This document shows, piece after piece, positions 34,300-46,329 of a stretch of 64,000 bases of DNA (within the stretch, counting starts at the first letter, position 1; each line of letters opens with the position of its first letter). The position numbers and the translations under genes are program-made. The DNA is from Tenebrio molitor. Taxonomy: Eukaryota; Arthropoda; Insecta; Coleoptera; Tenebrionidae. The notes under the pieces were generated by a model that did not search any database, was not told the DNA's origin, and saw only the letters and a list, made by a program, of their open reading frames with translations. Location of the stretch: the NCBI RefSeq assembly GCF_963966145.1, contig NC_091049.1, positions 16,678,001 to 16,742,000 of the forward strand, written 5' to 3'.

Positions 34300-35106
34300 C
34301 GTTTGAAGAAAAAATACATTCGTCATTAATTTCTTCTACATATTTTTCCAATTATAACATTGTCCCGTAAAATGATCCTTTGTTTACCGCTTCATAGAAA
34401 TTCAGTTTCATATTTATGGCAAATAAGCTCACTAAATATCTGATATGCCTTAATAGAAGTTTCAAAGAATAATTCAGAGAGTTGGTTTTTAGAGCACCTC
34501 TTGTTAAATTTTTTAAATATTCACCAACATTTGCGAAGTCATTTTCACCACAGTTGGTAAAATTTATAACAAAATCTGAATTGGTGGTAATGTACGAGTA
34601 TGTTAAACAATTTTCACAACCGTTAAAAAATTGAATTAGTGAATGTGCACATTATGCGGCAATATAGAACAAACATGACAATATAGCAGAATTTGGGGAT
34701 GTATCAAATGAATTCTTTGGTATTTCTGAAAAGAAAGAGATGTTTTCAGATAACGGAAAAAGAGAATTATCGTTTTCATCTCTGTCATTCACTGAAAAGT
34801 CTTTTAAAGAAAATGTTCCAAATTTCGCGGACTTTAATTTAAGAAGGCTTAAAAGTTTTAATTATTGTTGGTCTTTTTCTTGCCACCTCTAATAGGGATC
34901 CATCGTTTCTGATCATTTTGTCGACTCTTATAACCGATGACTGCGAAATGTTTGATACACACTGCTGAATGTTTTGTTGGATTAAATGACTCCCTATGAA
35001 TGCATTTAATCCATGTTTTTTTTATTTCTTCATCTTTTGGAAAAGAAAAAACGGTCACATACATATTAGTACTATCGTAATTGCTTGAACAATTAATTTC
35101 AGGCAT
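34300..35106 (-). pseudogene. THAP-type (P-element-like) transposase remnant
   Basis: Minus strand. 35106-34858 encodes a THAP-like zinc-finger domain: VFSFPKDEEIKKTWIKCIHR, FNPTKHSAVCIKHF. The family pattern is Cys-x2-4-Cys, then FPKD, W, and Cys-x2-His. Here the second N-terminal Cys appears lost. Below it, broken frames encode LFYIAA-CAHSLIQFFNGC and FVINFTNCGENDF, similar in style to the YIAGYVAxKL...C..C tail of THAP-containing transposases. The middle of the protein is missing. Domain call is moderate; P-element membership is inference. Confidence 0.5.
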
Positions 35107-35531
35107 ATTTAATGAAAGGAAAAAGACACCCAGATATATTGTAGCAGGTCAAAATGCCACTATTCGTTTTGGCCGGGGTAGGTGGCCAAGAGGTCCTACT
35201 TTTGCTCGCGGGACAATAAGATCGCTGTTCGAAAATCAGGAACTAGCAAGACAGCGCACGGCACATGACGTCGCGACGCGCCCACCCTGCCGTAACCTTT
35301 TTCGGGACGCTCATTTCGAAATCATTCAGTTTGTTTGTGTCGTCAATCAATTCATCTTCAGTTTATCGGTTCAGGGTTCATTTTTTGTTTATCGGTTCAC
35401 TTTCAGTTTTCTTTCAGTTTCGCTTTCAGTTTCACTTTCGGTTTACGTTTGTTTCTTTCGCGGTTTTCATTTCGAGTTTCATTTTGTAGAGTCTTTGTGC
35501 CAGCCAGTTTTGGGGCGGCTGGAATCACACA

Positions 35532-37340
35532 TGTTAGCCCCTAAATTTTAGGCTGAGGTGGCCTCACGCCTCTAGGCTGTCTAGCTGCGGCCTATCTGTC
35601 TATCGTTCTCTTTTATCTTCTTTCTCCTTTCCCTTTCCTTCAATTCCTCTCTTTTTCTTCTCAGCTCGGGTAACCGTACGGCAAAGTTAGTTCCGATTCC
35701 CTTTTGTTCCCGTGACTTGCCGGAAAGTTATCTTCTTCTCTTCTTCTCCCCAAACTTCTTCCTTCATCCTTGTGTGTTCATCCTTTCGAGATCCTGCGGG
35801 AAATAGCCGTCAACATCTTTCGTGAATTACGCGCGGACTCACCGACACATTACCGCTTTAACATCTGAATTTTCCGATCGGTGATTTCCAACCTAAACAA
35901 ACCATCGACCATCTGTCATTTAGCGCGCAAGTGTAGTATCGCCGGAAGTAGTCATCAAGATGTGCGGTTCATGCAATTACCGGGACGCCTTAACGCCCAA
36001 CGGAATAAGGTCCAGATCTTTCGTGTTGCTATCCTAGATCGGGGGTAAACAAAAAAAAACCCATCGCGAGCGGAAATTAGAGGACTCGGTCGGCGACCGC
36101 CCAGCGGGCGGCTGTGCCGCAAGTCGAGAGCTGCGAATCACGTGCGTGGCGTTCGGGATCCGCAATCATCCCCGAGAGCGGATTGCCGAACGCCATGGTG
36201 CTTATCGTCCGGTGCTGCCAGCCTTCGGGGCCGTCGAAGAGCCCGAAATTTATCGTACCGCTACCGTTACCGTTTATCGTGGTCGAGAAACCCCTCGTCG
36301 TCTAGCGAGATAGAGGTAATTATCCTTCATTAGCGAATTCACTTCACTAACTTTCGTCTATTAGGGGTAGTTCGAGCCAGATTACCGTTACCGTACCGCG
36401 AAGGAGTACCGGAAAGTCCTCCTTCGATTTATCGTGGAGCAACCCCTTTCAGCGGAAAGGTAATTACCGAATCGATTGAGTTTCGTAACACTAACGTCAA
36501 TTCGTTAGGGGTCGTTCCTTTGGATATCGTTCTTTAGGGTGGTCATCGCCAGACCGCATATCGTTTTGAGGGTGATTCTTCGCCAGAATCATCGTTTTGA
36601 GGGTGGCCGTTCGCCACATCGTTATTTCGAGCCGTCGCAAGACCAGTTAACGTCTAGTCACACCGTGACGCCACCGTTTAGGGAACAATACCGCACGACA
36701 AAAAGACGCTCCTCGAGGACACGCAACCATCTGACGAAAGATAAGTCGCACACTCACTCTTATTGCGGACAATTTTCATTTATTTGAGCGCCTCGAATTT
36801 CCCGCTTCTCACCTAAGTAATTTCTGCATTTTCTTGTATTTTTTTGCAATTTGTAAAACAGTAAGAATTTTTGTCAACTTTTTTTATCACTTTCAAATGT
36901 AAATTCAGAAAATTTATCGTTCAATTTCAATTTCGGAGCTATACCGACTTCACACCTTCCTGTAGGAATCAATCTTCGTTTATCGTCAAGGTGGAAACCA
37001 AGCCTTGACCTTGGGTTAATTTCATTAGCATTTACAGGAGGAAGTTGAAGGTTCGGGAGAGTTTCCTTTCACAGATTTTAAAAATCATTTATTACTCGTC
37101 TAAGGATTTCTTGTTAAGTTAAGTTTCGGTCAATTGTAAGAGAAAAGCTTTTCTGGTTGAGACCACGTAAATTTTAAGACCATCTAAAGGTACCGGTTCC
37201 GCATTTTATTCATTTGGTTACATGCGAACCGTGCCACACTCGTGTGAACCAGTACTAAAACAGCACGACCAATTTTGTGTGAGAACTTTGCATTGGACCG
37301 AATAAACCCAATTTTATTTTATTATCAACGAGTATCAATT
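35532..37340 (+). other. LTR-like G+C-richer region without coding frames
   Basis: Starts near TGTTAGCCCCTAAATTTTAG and ends after AATAAAC (about 37300) near TCAATTCACA. It contains pyrimidine-rich tracts (35600-35770), two diverged copies of an about 150-bp block (around 36245-36380 and 36430-36540, sharing TTATCGTGG...CCCCT and TTAGGGGT), and short GTTTTGAGGGTG repeats (36570-36620). Terminal TG...CA and an AATAAA would fit a long LTR, but no target duplication or second LTR was found. Treat as a possible LTR or leader only. Confidence 0.3.
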
Positions 37341-37610
37341 CACACTCCCTAGACGTTTAAGATCAGAGCACTTGTCCCGGCAACTGGACAAGTTTGAAAC
37401 CAGCTCAAAAAGGCTGCCTGGCGCCCATTTTTTTATTTTGTGAACCCACGCCCTCTGCCCCGAAAAACCCCCTGAGAGCCCGGTGCTGTCACTGGCCAAC
37501 TTTTGGTCACAATATTTTTAGTCAAATTTTTAGCTCTTTTGATAACATGATATGTTTATTATTATTATTATTATTATTATATTAAACGGCATCAACCAAA
37601 AATTTATTTT

Positions 37611-37884
37611 TTTGTTCGACTGTCAGAATTTGAGAATTTTCTCCTATGTGAACGGATTTTGATAAATGTCACAACTTGTCAAAACGAAACGTCAAGCTAA
37701 TTTTAAAGGTTTTAAGCGATTTGGAGCCTTTAAAGGGCTCGTCCAACAAAAAAACGTTGTATTCAACTCGTTCGTGTGTAAATTGAGCCTTTTTTGGCAC
37801 TCGTTTCACTCGCGTTTTAAAGGCCCACGAGTGCCAAAAAAGGCCCAATTTACACACAAACTCGTCAAATAAACTACTATTACA
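37611..37884. mobile_element. Foldback repeat family F1, copy 2
   Basis: Very similar to 22938-23232 over its full length. Contains the clear internal palindrome GCACTCGT...ACGAGTGC flanked by GCCTTTTTTG and CAAAAAAGGC. A (ATT)n run lies about 30 bp upstream (37558-37580). Confidence 0.75.
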
Positions 37885-38346
37885 CCTAACTAATAATATA
37901 TAGGTTTCGCTTTTTTCATTTGTTGAAAAACACAAATTTTACGATGCACTTCAAACACAGCCAACGGCCATCCATATTAGCTGTCGCTAACAGCATCAAT
38001 TAATCACTTGACAATCAATTAGCGTTTTTCACTCATTTAAGAATCGTCTTCAACCTAAATTTGGTAAATATAAAAAGACTACCACCTTTAATTTATAACT
38101 TTTCTGAACTATTTTTTACACTTTTTAAAAAGAAAACTTGCGAAAACGGAACTACTTACACGTCGCGATCAACGAACAAATAGACTGTTCCGAGTTCCCG
38201 CTCGACGCATGGCGTGTGCACGGTCAGCCGAAACTTGTGACGTTAGATCACGTGACACAATCTTTAGTCGTGGCCTGTATATTCACGGAGGCCTTGAGTT
38301 TAGTGTTTTTTTTTTTTGTGACGTTAGCCACGATTCTGCGCATGAC
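37885..38346. other. Spacer upstream of hAT-B
   Basis: No gene recognised. Probably includes the 5' non-coding part of the hAT element downstream, but no terminal repeat could be paired. Confidence 0.35.
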
Positions 38347-40450
38347 ATGACAGAGACTACCATAGATAACCTAAATATAATGTTAATGAGTTATGAGTGT
38401 GCAAGTTATACGAAATTAATATATTGTAAAGAATATGCGCCTTATGTTAATTCTAGTGACTCAAATGTAACCGACTCTGAACTTGCTTCGTCTTCGTCTT
38501 CAAAACCTAAGCCCAAAAAACTGAGATACGTTCAAAATTATAAGCGTAAATGGGAAAATGAATTTAAAAATTGGCTCGCTCCCGGTAAGAAGAAGACTGA
38601 AGCATATTGCAAAATTTGTGACAAAAATATAAGTATTGCTTCTGGAAGACTGCAACTGGTTCGTCATCAAGACAGTGAAAATCATAGAAAAAAGTCTAAG
38701 GGTTTAAAATTGTCGATAAAACAATTTACAAAAATAGAATCCAACCTGGAAAAATCCGTTAAAAGTGCGGACTTTTATATTTCCGCTTTTATATCTGAAC
38801 ACAATTTGCAAATTCATGTTGCAGACCATCTATCAAAATTAATACCAGCAATATGTACTGATTCAGAAATAGCCAAAAACATCAAATGCTGTAGAAGAAA
38901 GGCAACAGCTGTTATAAAAAACATAATAGGTCAGCAAAATTTAGAAAATCTTTGTGCCATTTTAAAAACTTGAAAGTTCTCAGTCATCGTTGATGAATCA
39001 AATGCTTTAGGCTGTGCTAAACACTTAACACTAGTCCTCCGATATTTTTACGAAGATAGGTATTTTTTCGTAGCCATAATGGCATTAATTGTATTATAAT
39101 TTATATACAAATTTCAGAGTGCATGATACATTTTTAACAATGACGCGTATGAAGGAAGCCAAAGCTGTGGATATTCTCATAATGAAATTGTGACCTTTTT
39201 TCGAAAGCACGAAATTCCATACTTGGATAATCTAATTGGATTTGCATCCGATGGAGCCAACGCTATGGCAGGTCGTCATCATTCCGTCATGACTCTACTA
39301 AAAGCTGACGTCCCACATATAATTTTGTTTAAATGTATTTGTCACAGCTTTCATCTCTGCGCATCAGCTGCATGTGCTAAACTGCCGAGGGGTGTAGAAG
39401 ATTGTGTTAGGGATATTTATAATTATATTGCAGGAAGTCCAAAACGTATTGAAACTTTAAAAGAATTTCAACTTTTTACACACACAAAAATACATAAAAT
39501 ACTACACCCAGCGCAAACCCGGTGGCTTTTATTAGAAAGCGTTGTGTCAATAATACTTGAGCAATATGAAGCTTTGAGGTTGTTTTTCATAGACGCTGTT
39601 AGTAGTGATAGACTCATATCTGCTGAAAATATTTTGGAGAAACTTAATGATCCGTTAACGTATCTTTTCCTTTTATTTTTGGAACATGCTTTGTCTTTAT
39701 TTAATAATTTTAATAAGGAAATGCAGGCTACAGAACCAAAATTGTATAATTTATATCCACGTATGATTGAATTATATAAAACACTACTCGATTGTTTCAT
39801 TAAGCGCAATGTAATAAATAGTCATTCAAATTTACCTCATCAAATTCACGTAAAAGATCCCCAAAACTGTAAACCGTGGGATTCAATTTATTTGGGCGCT
39901 AGAGTAACTGAATATATTCTAAACCACAATTTGTCAACTGAACAGCTTCATATTTTACGGGCCCGATGTATAGATTTTTATATTGAAGGTGCTATCCAAA
40001 TTCAAAATAGATTTGATTTTAGCAGTACTGTATTACAAAACATGGGACTACTAAATCCTAACGTCATTTTCAACGAAGATCTTGAGTCTATTATGCCCTT
40101 AGCGACCCATTTTCCGAATTTGGTTACAAAAAATAATCTGCAAGCATTAGATTTAGAATGGCGGCAATTAAGGAATTCAAATCTAAAATATGTACTTTTT
40201 GGCTAAAAGTCGAAAATGAAAAGTATGCTGATACAACTCCTGTATACCCTTTAATAAGCAAATTCGCTTTGAATCTATTAAGTCTACCACATTCTTCTGC
40301 AAACGTCGAAAAAATATTTTCGCAAGTTAATTTGTTGAAAACGAAGCAGAGGAATCGTGTATCAACAAGTACTATTGTAGGACTGCTGCACTCTAAAAGT
40401 TATATCAAAAGCGAGTGTTTTAATTTAAATATTGTGATGAACCAAGGGGG
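38347..40450 (+). pseudogene. hAT transposase pseudogene (hAT-B)
   Basis: Starts near MTETTIDNLNIMLMSYECAS. BED-type finger: WLAPGKKKTEAYCKICDKNI, then LVRHQDSENHRKK (C-x2-C ... H-x4-H). Frame break near 38970; the first catalytic block is VIVDESNALGCAKHLT. After a damaged 150 bp, the frame at 39190-40206 has NLIGFASDGANAMAGRHHS (second Asp), FKCICHSFHLCASAAC (C/H pair) and HPAQTRWLLLES. Then a frame change near 40200 and the dimerisation region LLSLPHSSANVEKIFSQVNLL, where the usual acidic position is kept. Same architecture as hAT-A at 0.2-2.2 kb but not a recent duplicate. Long frames remain open, so decay is moderate. Confidence 0.85.
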
Positions 40451-40850
40451 TAATTCAAAAATCCCACCAAGTGGCCATCTCATTTTTTTTTCTACCAACA
40501 TACGCAATGAAAATAAAACCCGCGAAATTCAAAAATGGCCAAGAGCGCGTGATCGTACCTCGTTAATTTCCCTACGTTGTGTTTTTTTTTTATACAAATT
40601 AAACATTACCAGATTCGTTCCAACAGGGTTTGTGAACCACACAGAAGAGTGCAAATAAAACAACACGATAATTATAACCAGCTATTTATTCAATGTTATG
40701 ATTTTTGTTAACGCCGGGATTAATGAATAATAAAAACGTCTCGGGAGAGGGCACCCAAGTCTCCCCAAATGTGAGAAGACTACTCATTTAGAACTCTAGG
40801 AAAATGGTGAGCTGTGACCATTCTCCTAAACCCCCAAATGAGGCTCCACT
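40451..40850. other. Spacer between hAT-B and MULE-2
   Basis: Frames here are short. The part from about 40815 (CDHSPKPPNEAP in another frame) may be the decayed N-terminal zinc-finger region of the MULE that follows. Otherwise nothing recognised. Confidence 0.35.
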
Positions 40851-42043
40851 AAAAACAGTGCCGCTATTCTACGCCAAGAAATTAACAACGGCGTCAAACG
40901 AAAAGCACAGGAAGACATATCTCAGCGCCCAGCCAAATTAATTCATATGGAAATAAGTGCAGTTGCATCGAAAAATCCGTCGGTGGCAATACTAGATATT
41001 AGTGAAATAAATAATATCACAAGAAATATGTATGTCGCTAGAAGATCAACCCTACCTCCAACGCCAAAAAACATTCAAGATGTGCATAATGCATTAAACA
41101 CAGTTCTCACGAAAACTGTGCGAAACGAGGAGTTTTTATTAGTGAATGATATAGATAGCAACATCATAATATTTTCTTGTTACACAAATCTCAATTTTCT
41201 GTGTTCAGTAGAAACTTGGTATATGGACGGAACATTTCAATATTGTGCTAAATATTTCTACCAGCTCTACACAATCCATGGTTATAAAAATGGGCAATAT
41301 TATGTCCCCTTGGTGTTTGCTCTATTACCAAATAAGTCTTCTACCACTTACGCCCAAATGTTTCAATTAACTTCAGTGAAATGTTTTTAGTTTTAAAACC
41401 AAAAACAATTATTGTTGATTTTGAGAAAGCTATACACACAGCTATCCAAAATGTTTTCCCTTCAACAGTGATTCATGGATGTTTGTTTCATTTAAAACAG
41501 GCATGGTATCGCAAAATACAACAATTAAACCTTTCTGTAGAATACTGTAATAAGAATTCTGAGATAGGAAAATGGTTGCGGTATGTTTTTGGGTTACCCT
41601 TCGTGCCGTCAAATGAGGTCGGTGACTGTTTTTTGGAACTAATGGAATTCATGCCTGCGAATTTCAATTTATCCAAATTTGCAGATTATCTTGTGGATTT
41701 TTATATAGAAGAAAATTGTGATTTTAGTCCAGCAATGTGGGCTGAGCTTTCTTCGAGTGTTAGCCGAACAACTAATGCTTGCGAATCTTTTCATTCACAT
41801 TTAAAAAATAATTTTTATTCAAGTCATCCCTCCATTTTTGCTTTTTTAGATGTACTTATTAGTTTTCAGGCATATACGTATAGCAGAATTCAATCTGCAA
41901 ACAGAGGAATAAAAAAATTGAGTAAGGACGTAAGAAACAAAAAGGAGACATTACAAAAATTAATAGAAAACTATGGAAATGGAATACTCCCTAGAATAAA
42001 GTTTGTAAAAACAATTTCTTATCATAATAAACCTATGTTGTAA
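40851..42043 (+). pseudogene. MULE-2 transposase, C-terminal part
   Basis: MULE nuclease of the FLYWCH-associated kind. NNGVKRKAQEDISQRPAKLI opens the readable frame. LCSVETWYMDGTFQYCAKYF holds the first catalytic Asp (DGTF), IIVDFEKAIHTAIQNVFP the second (DFEKA), then VIHGCLFHLKQAWYRKIQ, and TTNACESFHSHLKNNFYSSH the catalytic Glu region. One frame change near 41385 separates the two halves. The N-terminal FLYWCH finger and first exons are lacking. All three catalytic positions are recognisable. Terminal repeats were not found, so the element limits are open. Confidence 0.8.
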
Positions 42044-42352
42044 TAATATTTCTGAAAGTAAACATTTTATTTTAATATTTAGTAAATATTCCTTTATCTA
42101 GGACTCAAAAATGTAAAAATATACCTGCCGCATTCCTTAATCCTTCGACAATAAGCGGGAGCAACTCGTCTACAGATAACAGCTAAGTACCGACCACCTG
42201 TGGTGTAAACTGACCGCTGGGAGGAACTCGTCTACGTCCCCCACCACAGCCAAAAAAGGGACTGGCGCTCGAGGCAAGAGGCATACCGCGACCGAGCCGA
42301 ACGGCGTCAAATCCCGTGACGTCACTACCGTAAGTGATCGTGACGCTGCCAT

Positions 42353-42474
42353 TGATCAAAAGTTTTTCGTGTCAATTCTTTCATTTCATTTGTAGCTAAT
42401 GAAAAATCCCATTTGAGAGTTATTTTAGTCCATTTTTTATTATGTACTCTACAGGGTGTTTTCGAAGTTGCTGC
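42353..42474 (-). pseudogene. Second copy of a metalloproteinase exon segment
   Basis: About 120 bp nearly identical (a few changes) and in the same orientation as 50699-50820. On the minus strand it encodes CRVHNKKWTK and LKWDFSLATNEMKELTRK, the start of the matrix metalloproteinase catalytic domain. Homology stops sharply on both sides, so this is an isolated duplicated fragment, not a gene. Confidence 0.75.
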
Positions 42475-42591
42475 TTTTGTGTGGCAGTATATTTAGGTGA
42501 GTCAATAAACCTTTTAATCTTACTGCTTGCTAAAATTTTTAATGATAAACTGTAAAATTTAATTTGTTTTGTTTTTTTTTCCACTGTAACA

Positions 42592-42671
42592 GATAAGGAG
42601 CTAATAAAGAAATTGGCTGCGTGCCAATTCTTTATCCCGTGCGCTTCGGCGTATGGGCTCCTTTTATCGTA
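42592..42671. repeat. Short hairpin
   Basis: TAAAGAAATTGGC and GCCAATTCTTTA flank five bases, with outer AAGGAGC / GCTCCTT pairs further out. Non-coding. Confidence 0.45.
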
Positions 42672-42720
42672 TTTAATTGCATTTATTAAATTTTTTTTTT
42701 CTTCTCACACAACGTGTAAC

Positions 42721-43180
42721 AGAAATAAGTACATTAATTTTAATTGGTAATAGAACTCGTCAAAAGGAACAACTTTTCTATCTACCATTTTGCGGAAAAA
42801 CGATGTTTAATTCCAAAAAAAAAATTGGAGAGATTTTTCACTAAAATAACCCTACGCCACTAAATACTGCACTGGCTAATTGAGATCAGCGCTAATATGA
42901 AAAAACATCCATTTTCATCCAGAAAACGTGTTTTAATGCCGAAATCGAAATTCAAATAAATCTACCCGTATAGCAAAAAATCCACTTCGTAAGAATCTGG
43001 TTGTTTCACGTTTTTAGGTAGCTTAGTTTTGGAGATATGAACGGTTTTAGGAAAATCTTTCCTATTTTTTTAGACCACTACGCAACGTTTTTCGCCAAAA
43101 TGGCAGAGAGAAAAGTTGTTCCTTTTGATGAGTTCTATTACCAGTTAAAATTAACGTACTTATTTCAGAAACACCCTGTA
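42721..43180. mobile_element. Foldback/MITE element with ~83-bp arms
   Basis: Left arm 42721-42803 and right arm 43083-43166 are reverse complements with few mismatches (AATAAGTAC-TTAATTTTAA, then AATAGAACTC-TCAAAAGG). The right end continues to ACACCCTGTA, a common insect TIR terminus; the equivalent left end is missing or damaged. No coding capacity. Confidence 0.6.
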
Positions 43181-43341
43181 TATACCGGATAGATTAATTT
43201 TCGTCCCAATATCCAGTACTGGAACAGTGTAATCATATCAGCACTTATTTTAATTGTGGGCTAAATTAAAAATAACTTAATGTTGGCATAGCAAGAGTTG
43301 TCAAATATTGTGGTGGTAATTGCTGATAATTTCTTTTTATA

Positions 43342-44569
43342 ATGTCTAGTAACAAGGGTACCAGAACTCAGTTGGGTGAGGTGGGAGACCTCCTCAAACC
43401 TTTGTGCGTAGGTTGCAAGGAAGAAGTGGAAATTTCTGCTAGTATTAGGTGTGATCTTTCCGCTTGTTATTCGCATGTAAACTGCTCCTAAAGAATCTCT
43501 GCTTATTAGTCGAATTCACAAGCGGTCCCCACATTTGAAATTGTTGTGTGTGAATTGCAACGGCATTTTTAATTGTTCACCCTTGTCTCCGTTTGATCCT
43601 GATTCACCACTTGAAGAGAATGCATTTTTAAAGTACATCAAGAGCATTGTAAATTCAGCTGTTAGGCCGCTTCGTGATGAGATTTCGCTATTACGCGAGA
43701 CCATTAGCACGATGAGCCTGACATGCCAAACCAGCTACTTTTGCGAATCAAGTTAAACAGGCAAATGAAAATAAAGTAATTTTTATGCCAAAGGGAGTGA
43801 AACAACTTCTCAATCAGACAAAATCTGATATTTTGAAATTCATTAAACCTTTAACTGAAGACATATAGGTGTTAGGTCTGTCGCGAACGGTGGTCTGATC
43901 ATAGGTTGTTCCAAGCATATTAACGAACAGAAACTCCTTGAAATTGCGGAATCCAAATTGTCGTCGAAGTATGAGATCAAAAAGTTAGATCCTGTTCTCC
44001 CACGCGTTAGAATTATAGGAATTTCTAATGAATTAACAGAATCGGAAGTCTTAATTTATCTGAACAAACAGAATCCGAATGTAATTACTGAGAATTCTAC
44101 CATCAATATGCATAAGTTCTGGGCAGTTAAAAAGAATGACAAAGTGTTGCAGTGTGAACTTTCTCTCGATCTTGAAACCTTTAAGCCCATTCTCGAACTA
44201 GGGCATGTTCTGGTCGGTTTAAGTAGTTGTTCTGTATTTGATGCTGTCTCTGTTCTGAGATGTTACAAGTGCAATGATTTCAACCATACAGCAAAATATT
44301 GTAAAAATGACTCCTCTTGTCAATTATGTGGTAAGCATCATCCTGATATTCCTTGTGCATTGTCTGAAAATAAGGTCAGTCCTACCTGTCGTAATTGCAA
44401 AACCCTTCGGACGTCTCATGGCAAGTATACAGCTTTTCAACTGGCATCAGCTAAATTTAAACAGGACCTGTTTGGTATTAAAACCGTTGTAAATGTTCCT
44501 AAGATAACAGACGAGTCGGCTCCGGCCATCGATGTTGAAAACGAGACCGCAGGTGTGTCCTCTCAATAG
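43342..44569 (+). pseudogene. CR1-like LINE E ORF1 with PHD-like finger and zinc knuckles
   Basis: Starts MSSNKGTRTQLGEVGDLL. The N-terminal PHD-like finger is C-V-G-C ... C ... C-Y-S-H-V-N-C, then a stop/frameshift at about 43490 and LCVNCNG, the closing Cys pair. NAFLKYIKSIVNSAVRPL follows. After a further break near 43870 the frame from 43958 carries VRIIGISNELTESEVLIYL (RRM-like core) and knuckles CYKCNDFNHTAKYC, CQLCGKHHPDIPC and CRNCKTLRTSHG. This PHD + core + CCHC order is characteristic of insect CR1/Jockey-group ORF1 proteins. It parallels LINE C (18-20.5 kb) in type but is a different family. Confidence 0.8.
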
Positions 44570-44908
44570 CAATTACTCTCTTCGCCCCAACATATAAAAG
44601 TAGGTTCTGCTAATATATCAATTTACTATCAAAATGTGCGAGGATTCTGTACCAAAACACTTGAGTTTTATCTATCTTCTCTAAGTTCAACATCTAATTT
44701 TGATATAATTGCCCTTACTGAGACTTGGCTGAATGATAGTTGTAGACACAAAAGAGGCGGAGGGGTTCTGTTAGCAATAAATCCAGCTATCAAGGCAACT
44801 GTGTGCAATGATTGCGATAATGTATGTGATATTTTACAGAGTATTGACTTTTTGGTTGCTAAACTGACTATGAAATTCCATCCAATTTTTCTTCTAGTGG
44901 TGTATATA

Positions 44909-45795
44909 CGAGGGCAAGCTGATATAAAAGGTACCTAACTATGAAGGAGGCTATGAAAAACAAAAATTGTATTTTTCTCATATTCCTTAAACTGTCAGAA
45001 TACTGTCACGAAATTATCACTATTCAATTCTGGTTGTACATTGACTTGTCAAAGTTTTTGTTGTCTCCGTTCGATAAACAGCGTCGAGTTGAAACTTCTC
45101 AACAATTTTTGGAGCTCCGTGAAGAACAGGAGAATGAAATTATTCAAAGAATTGTCACTGGCGATGAAACATGGAATCATCACTATGATCCTGAAAGCAA
45201 ACAGGAATCCATGCAATGGAAACATAAGGGTTCTCCACCCCCAAAGAAGTTTAAAGTCCAGCACTTTGAAGGCAAGATTATGGCCACGGTCTTTTGGGAC
45301 TCAGAAGGAATTTCGTTGATAGATTACCTTCCACGTAAAACCACCATGAAGGGAAACTATTATGCTGAAGTATTAGACAAATTAGAAAAAGCAATTAAAG
45401 AAAAACGCAAAGAAAAATTCAAAAATGGAATTTTGCTTTTGCATGACAAAGCTCCGGTGGATAAAACTGGTGTTGTCCAAGATGCTCTGCAGAAGTTAAA
45501 GTTTCAAGAATTAAATCACCCTCCCTACAGCCCTGACTTAGCGCCCTGTGACTATTTTCTGTTCAGAAAATTAAAAAAAAAGTTCAGAGGCCAAAAATTT
45601 TTGAGTTCATTTGGGAAATTGAACATCTTTTTGCAGAGCAAGAGGAAAAATTTTTTTGACGGTTTATTTTCTTTAATTTCAAAATGTAAAAAATGTGTCG
45701 AATTAGTAGGAAATTACATTGAAAAATGATGAAAGTTTAAATTTTTTATTTCAACTACTTCATAGTGAGGTACCTTTTTAATCAGCTTGCCCTCG
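44909..45795 (+). mobile_element. Mariner element (DD34D type), N-terminally deleted
   Basis: Inverted ends CGAGGGCAAGCTGAT-AAAAGGTACCT on both sides, flanked by TA (44907-44908 and 45796-45797). At 887 bp it is shorter than the usual 1.3-kb mariner because the DNA-binding half of the transposase is missing. Removing the element and one TA restores the endonuclease reading VVYIPPSCS of LINE E. Confidence 0.88.
44941..45729 (+). pseudogene. Mariner transposase, catalytic part open but DNA-binding domain lost
   Basis: Open frame of 262 codons; complete mariner transposases have about 345 residues. The recognisable part begins around VETSQQFLELREEQENEIIQ. Catalytic blocks: RIVTGDETWNHHYDPESKQ (first Asp), ILLLHDKAPVDKTG (second Asp; HDNARPH is usual, so N to K and H to D changes), and NHPPYSPDLAPCDYFLFRKL (third Asp of DD34D). 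The first 60 codons do not resemble the helix-turn-helix region (an internal deletion fused the 5' end to the catalytic part), so end binding should be impossible. The long open frame points to a recent insertion. Confidence 0.85.
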
Positions 45796-46329
45796 TACCA
45801 CCATCTTGCAGTAATACTGATTTATTGTGCGTTTGTTGATTTTTTGATCTCATTGTCTTCCTTGTATGAGTCTGACATGGTTATTCTGAGTGATTTTAAT
45901 ATCACTGAATTTGCGTCCTGCTCATCGGGTGATTTGAAACTAAACGCGCTTTATAATTATATTTCGATTTCCAAAGCTTCTAAATTCACTATTGTGCAGG
46001 ATTAGATATTGGTAGTGAGTAATCTTGTACTTTGTGATAATATGTACGATTAGAGGTGGCTGTCATGACAATTTAATACATATATTTCAAAATAATTTTC
46101 CTGTTAAGTGCCACTTTCAAGGACCGCCAAATCAGCAATTAAGTCCAATAGAATTTTTTAAACATTTTTCTGACGTTTACGGTAGTCTCTTCTACACGGT
46201 AGTGCACCGTTAGTACGCCATTTTTGGGACACCTGTAGATAACCTTATGAATTTCTACTGTCTAAAACACTTAAACGATGTTACTAACCGCAACAACAGA
46301 CTTCTGGATTTGCCCACTTGGTTTACGAC

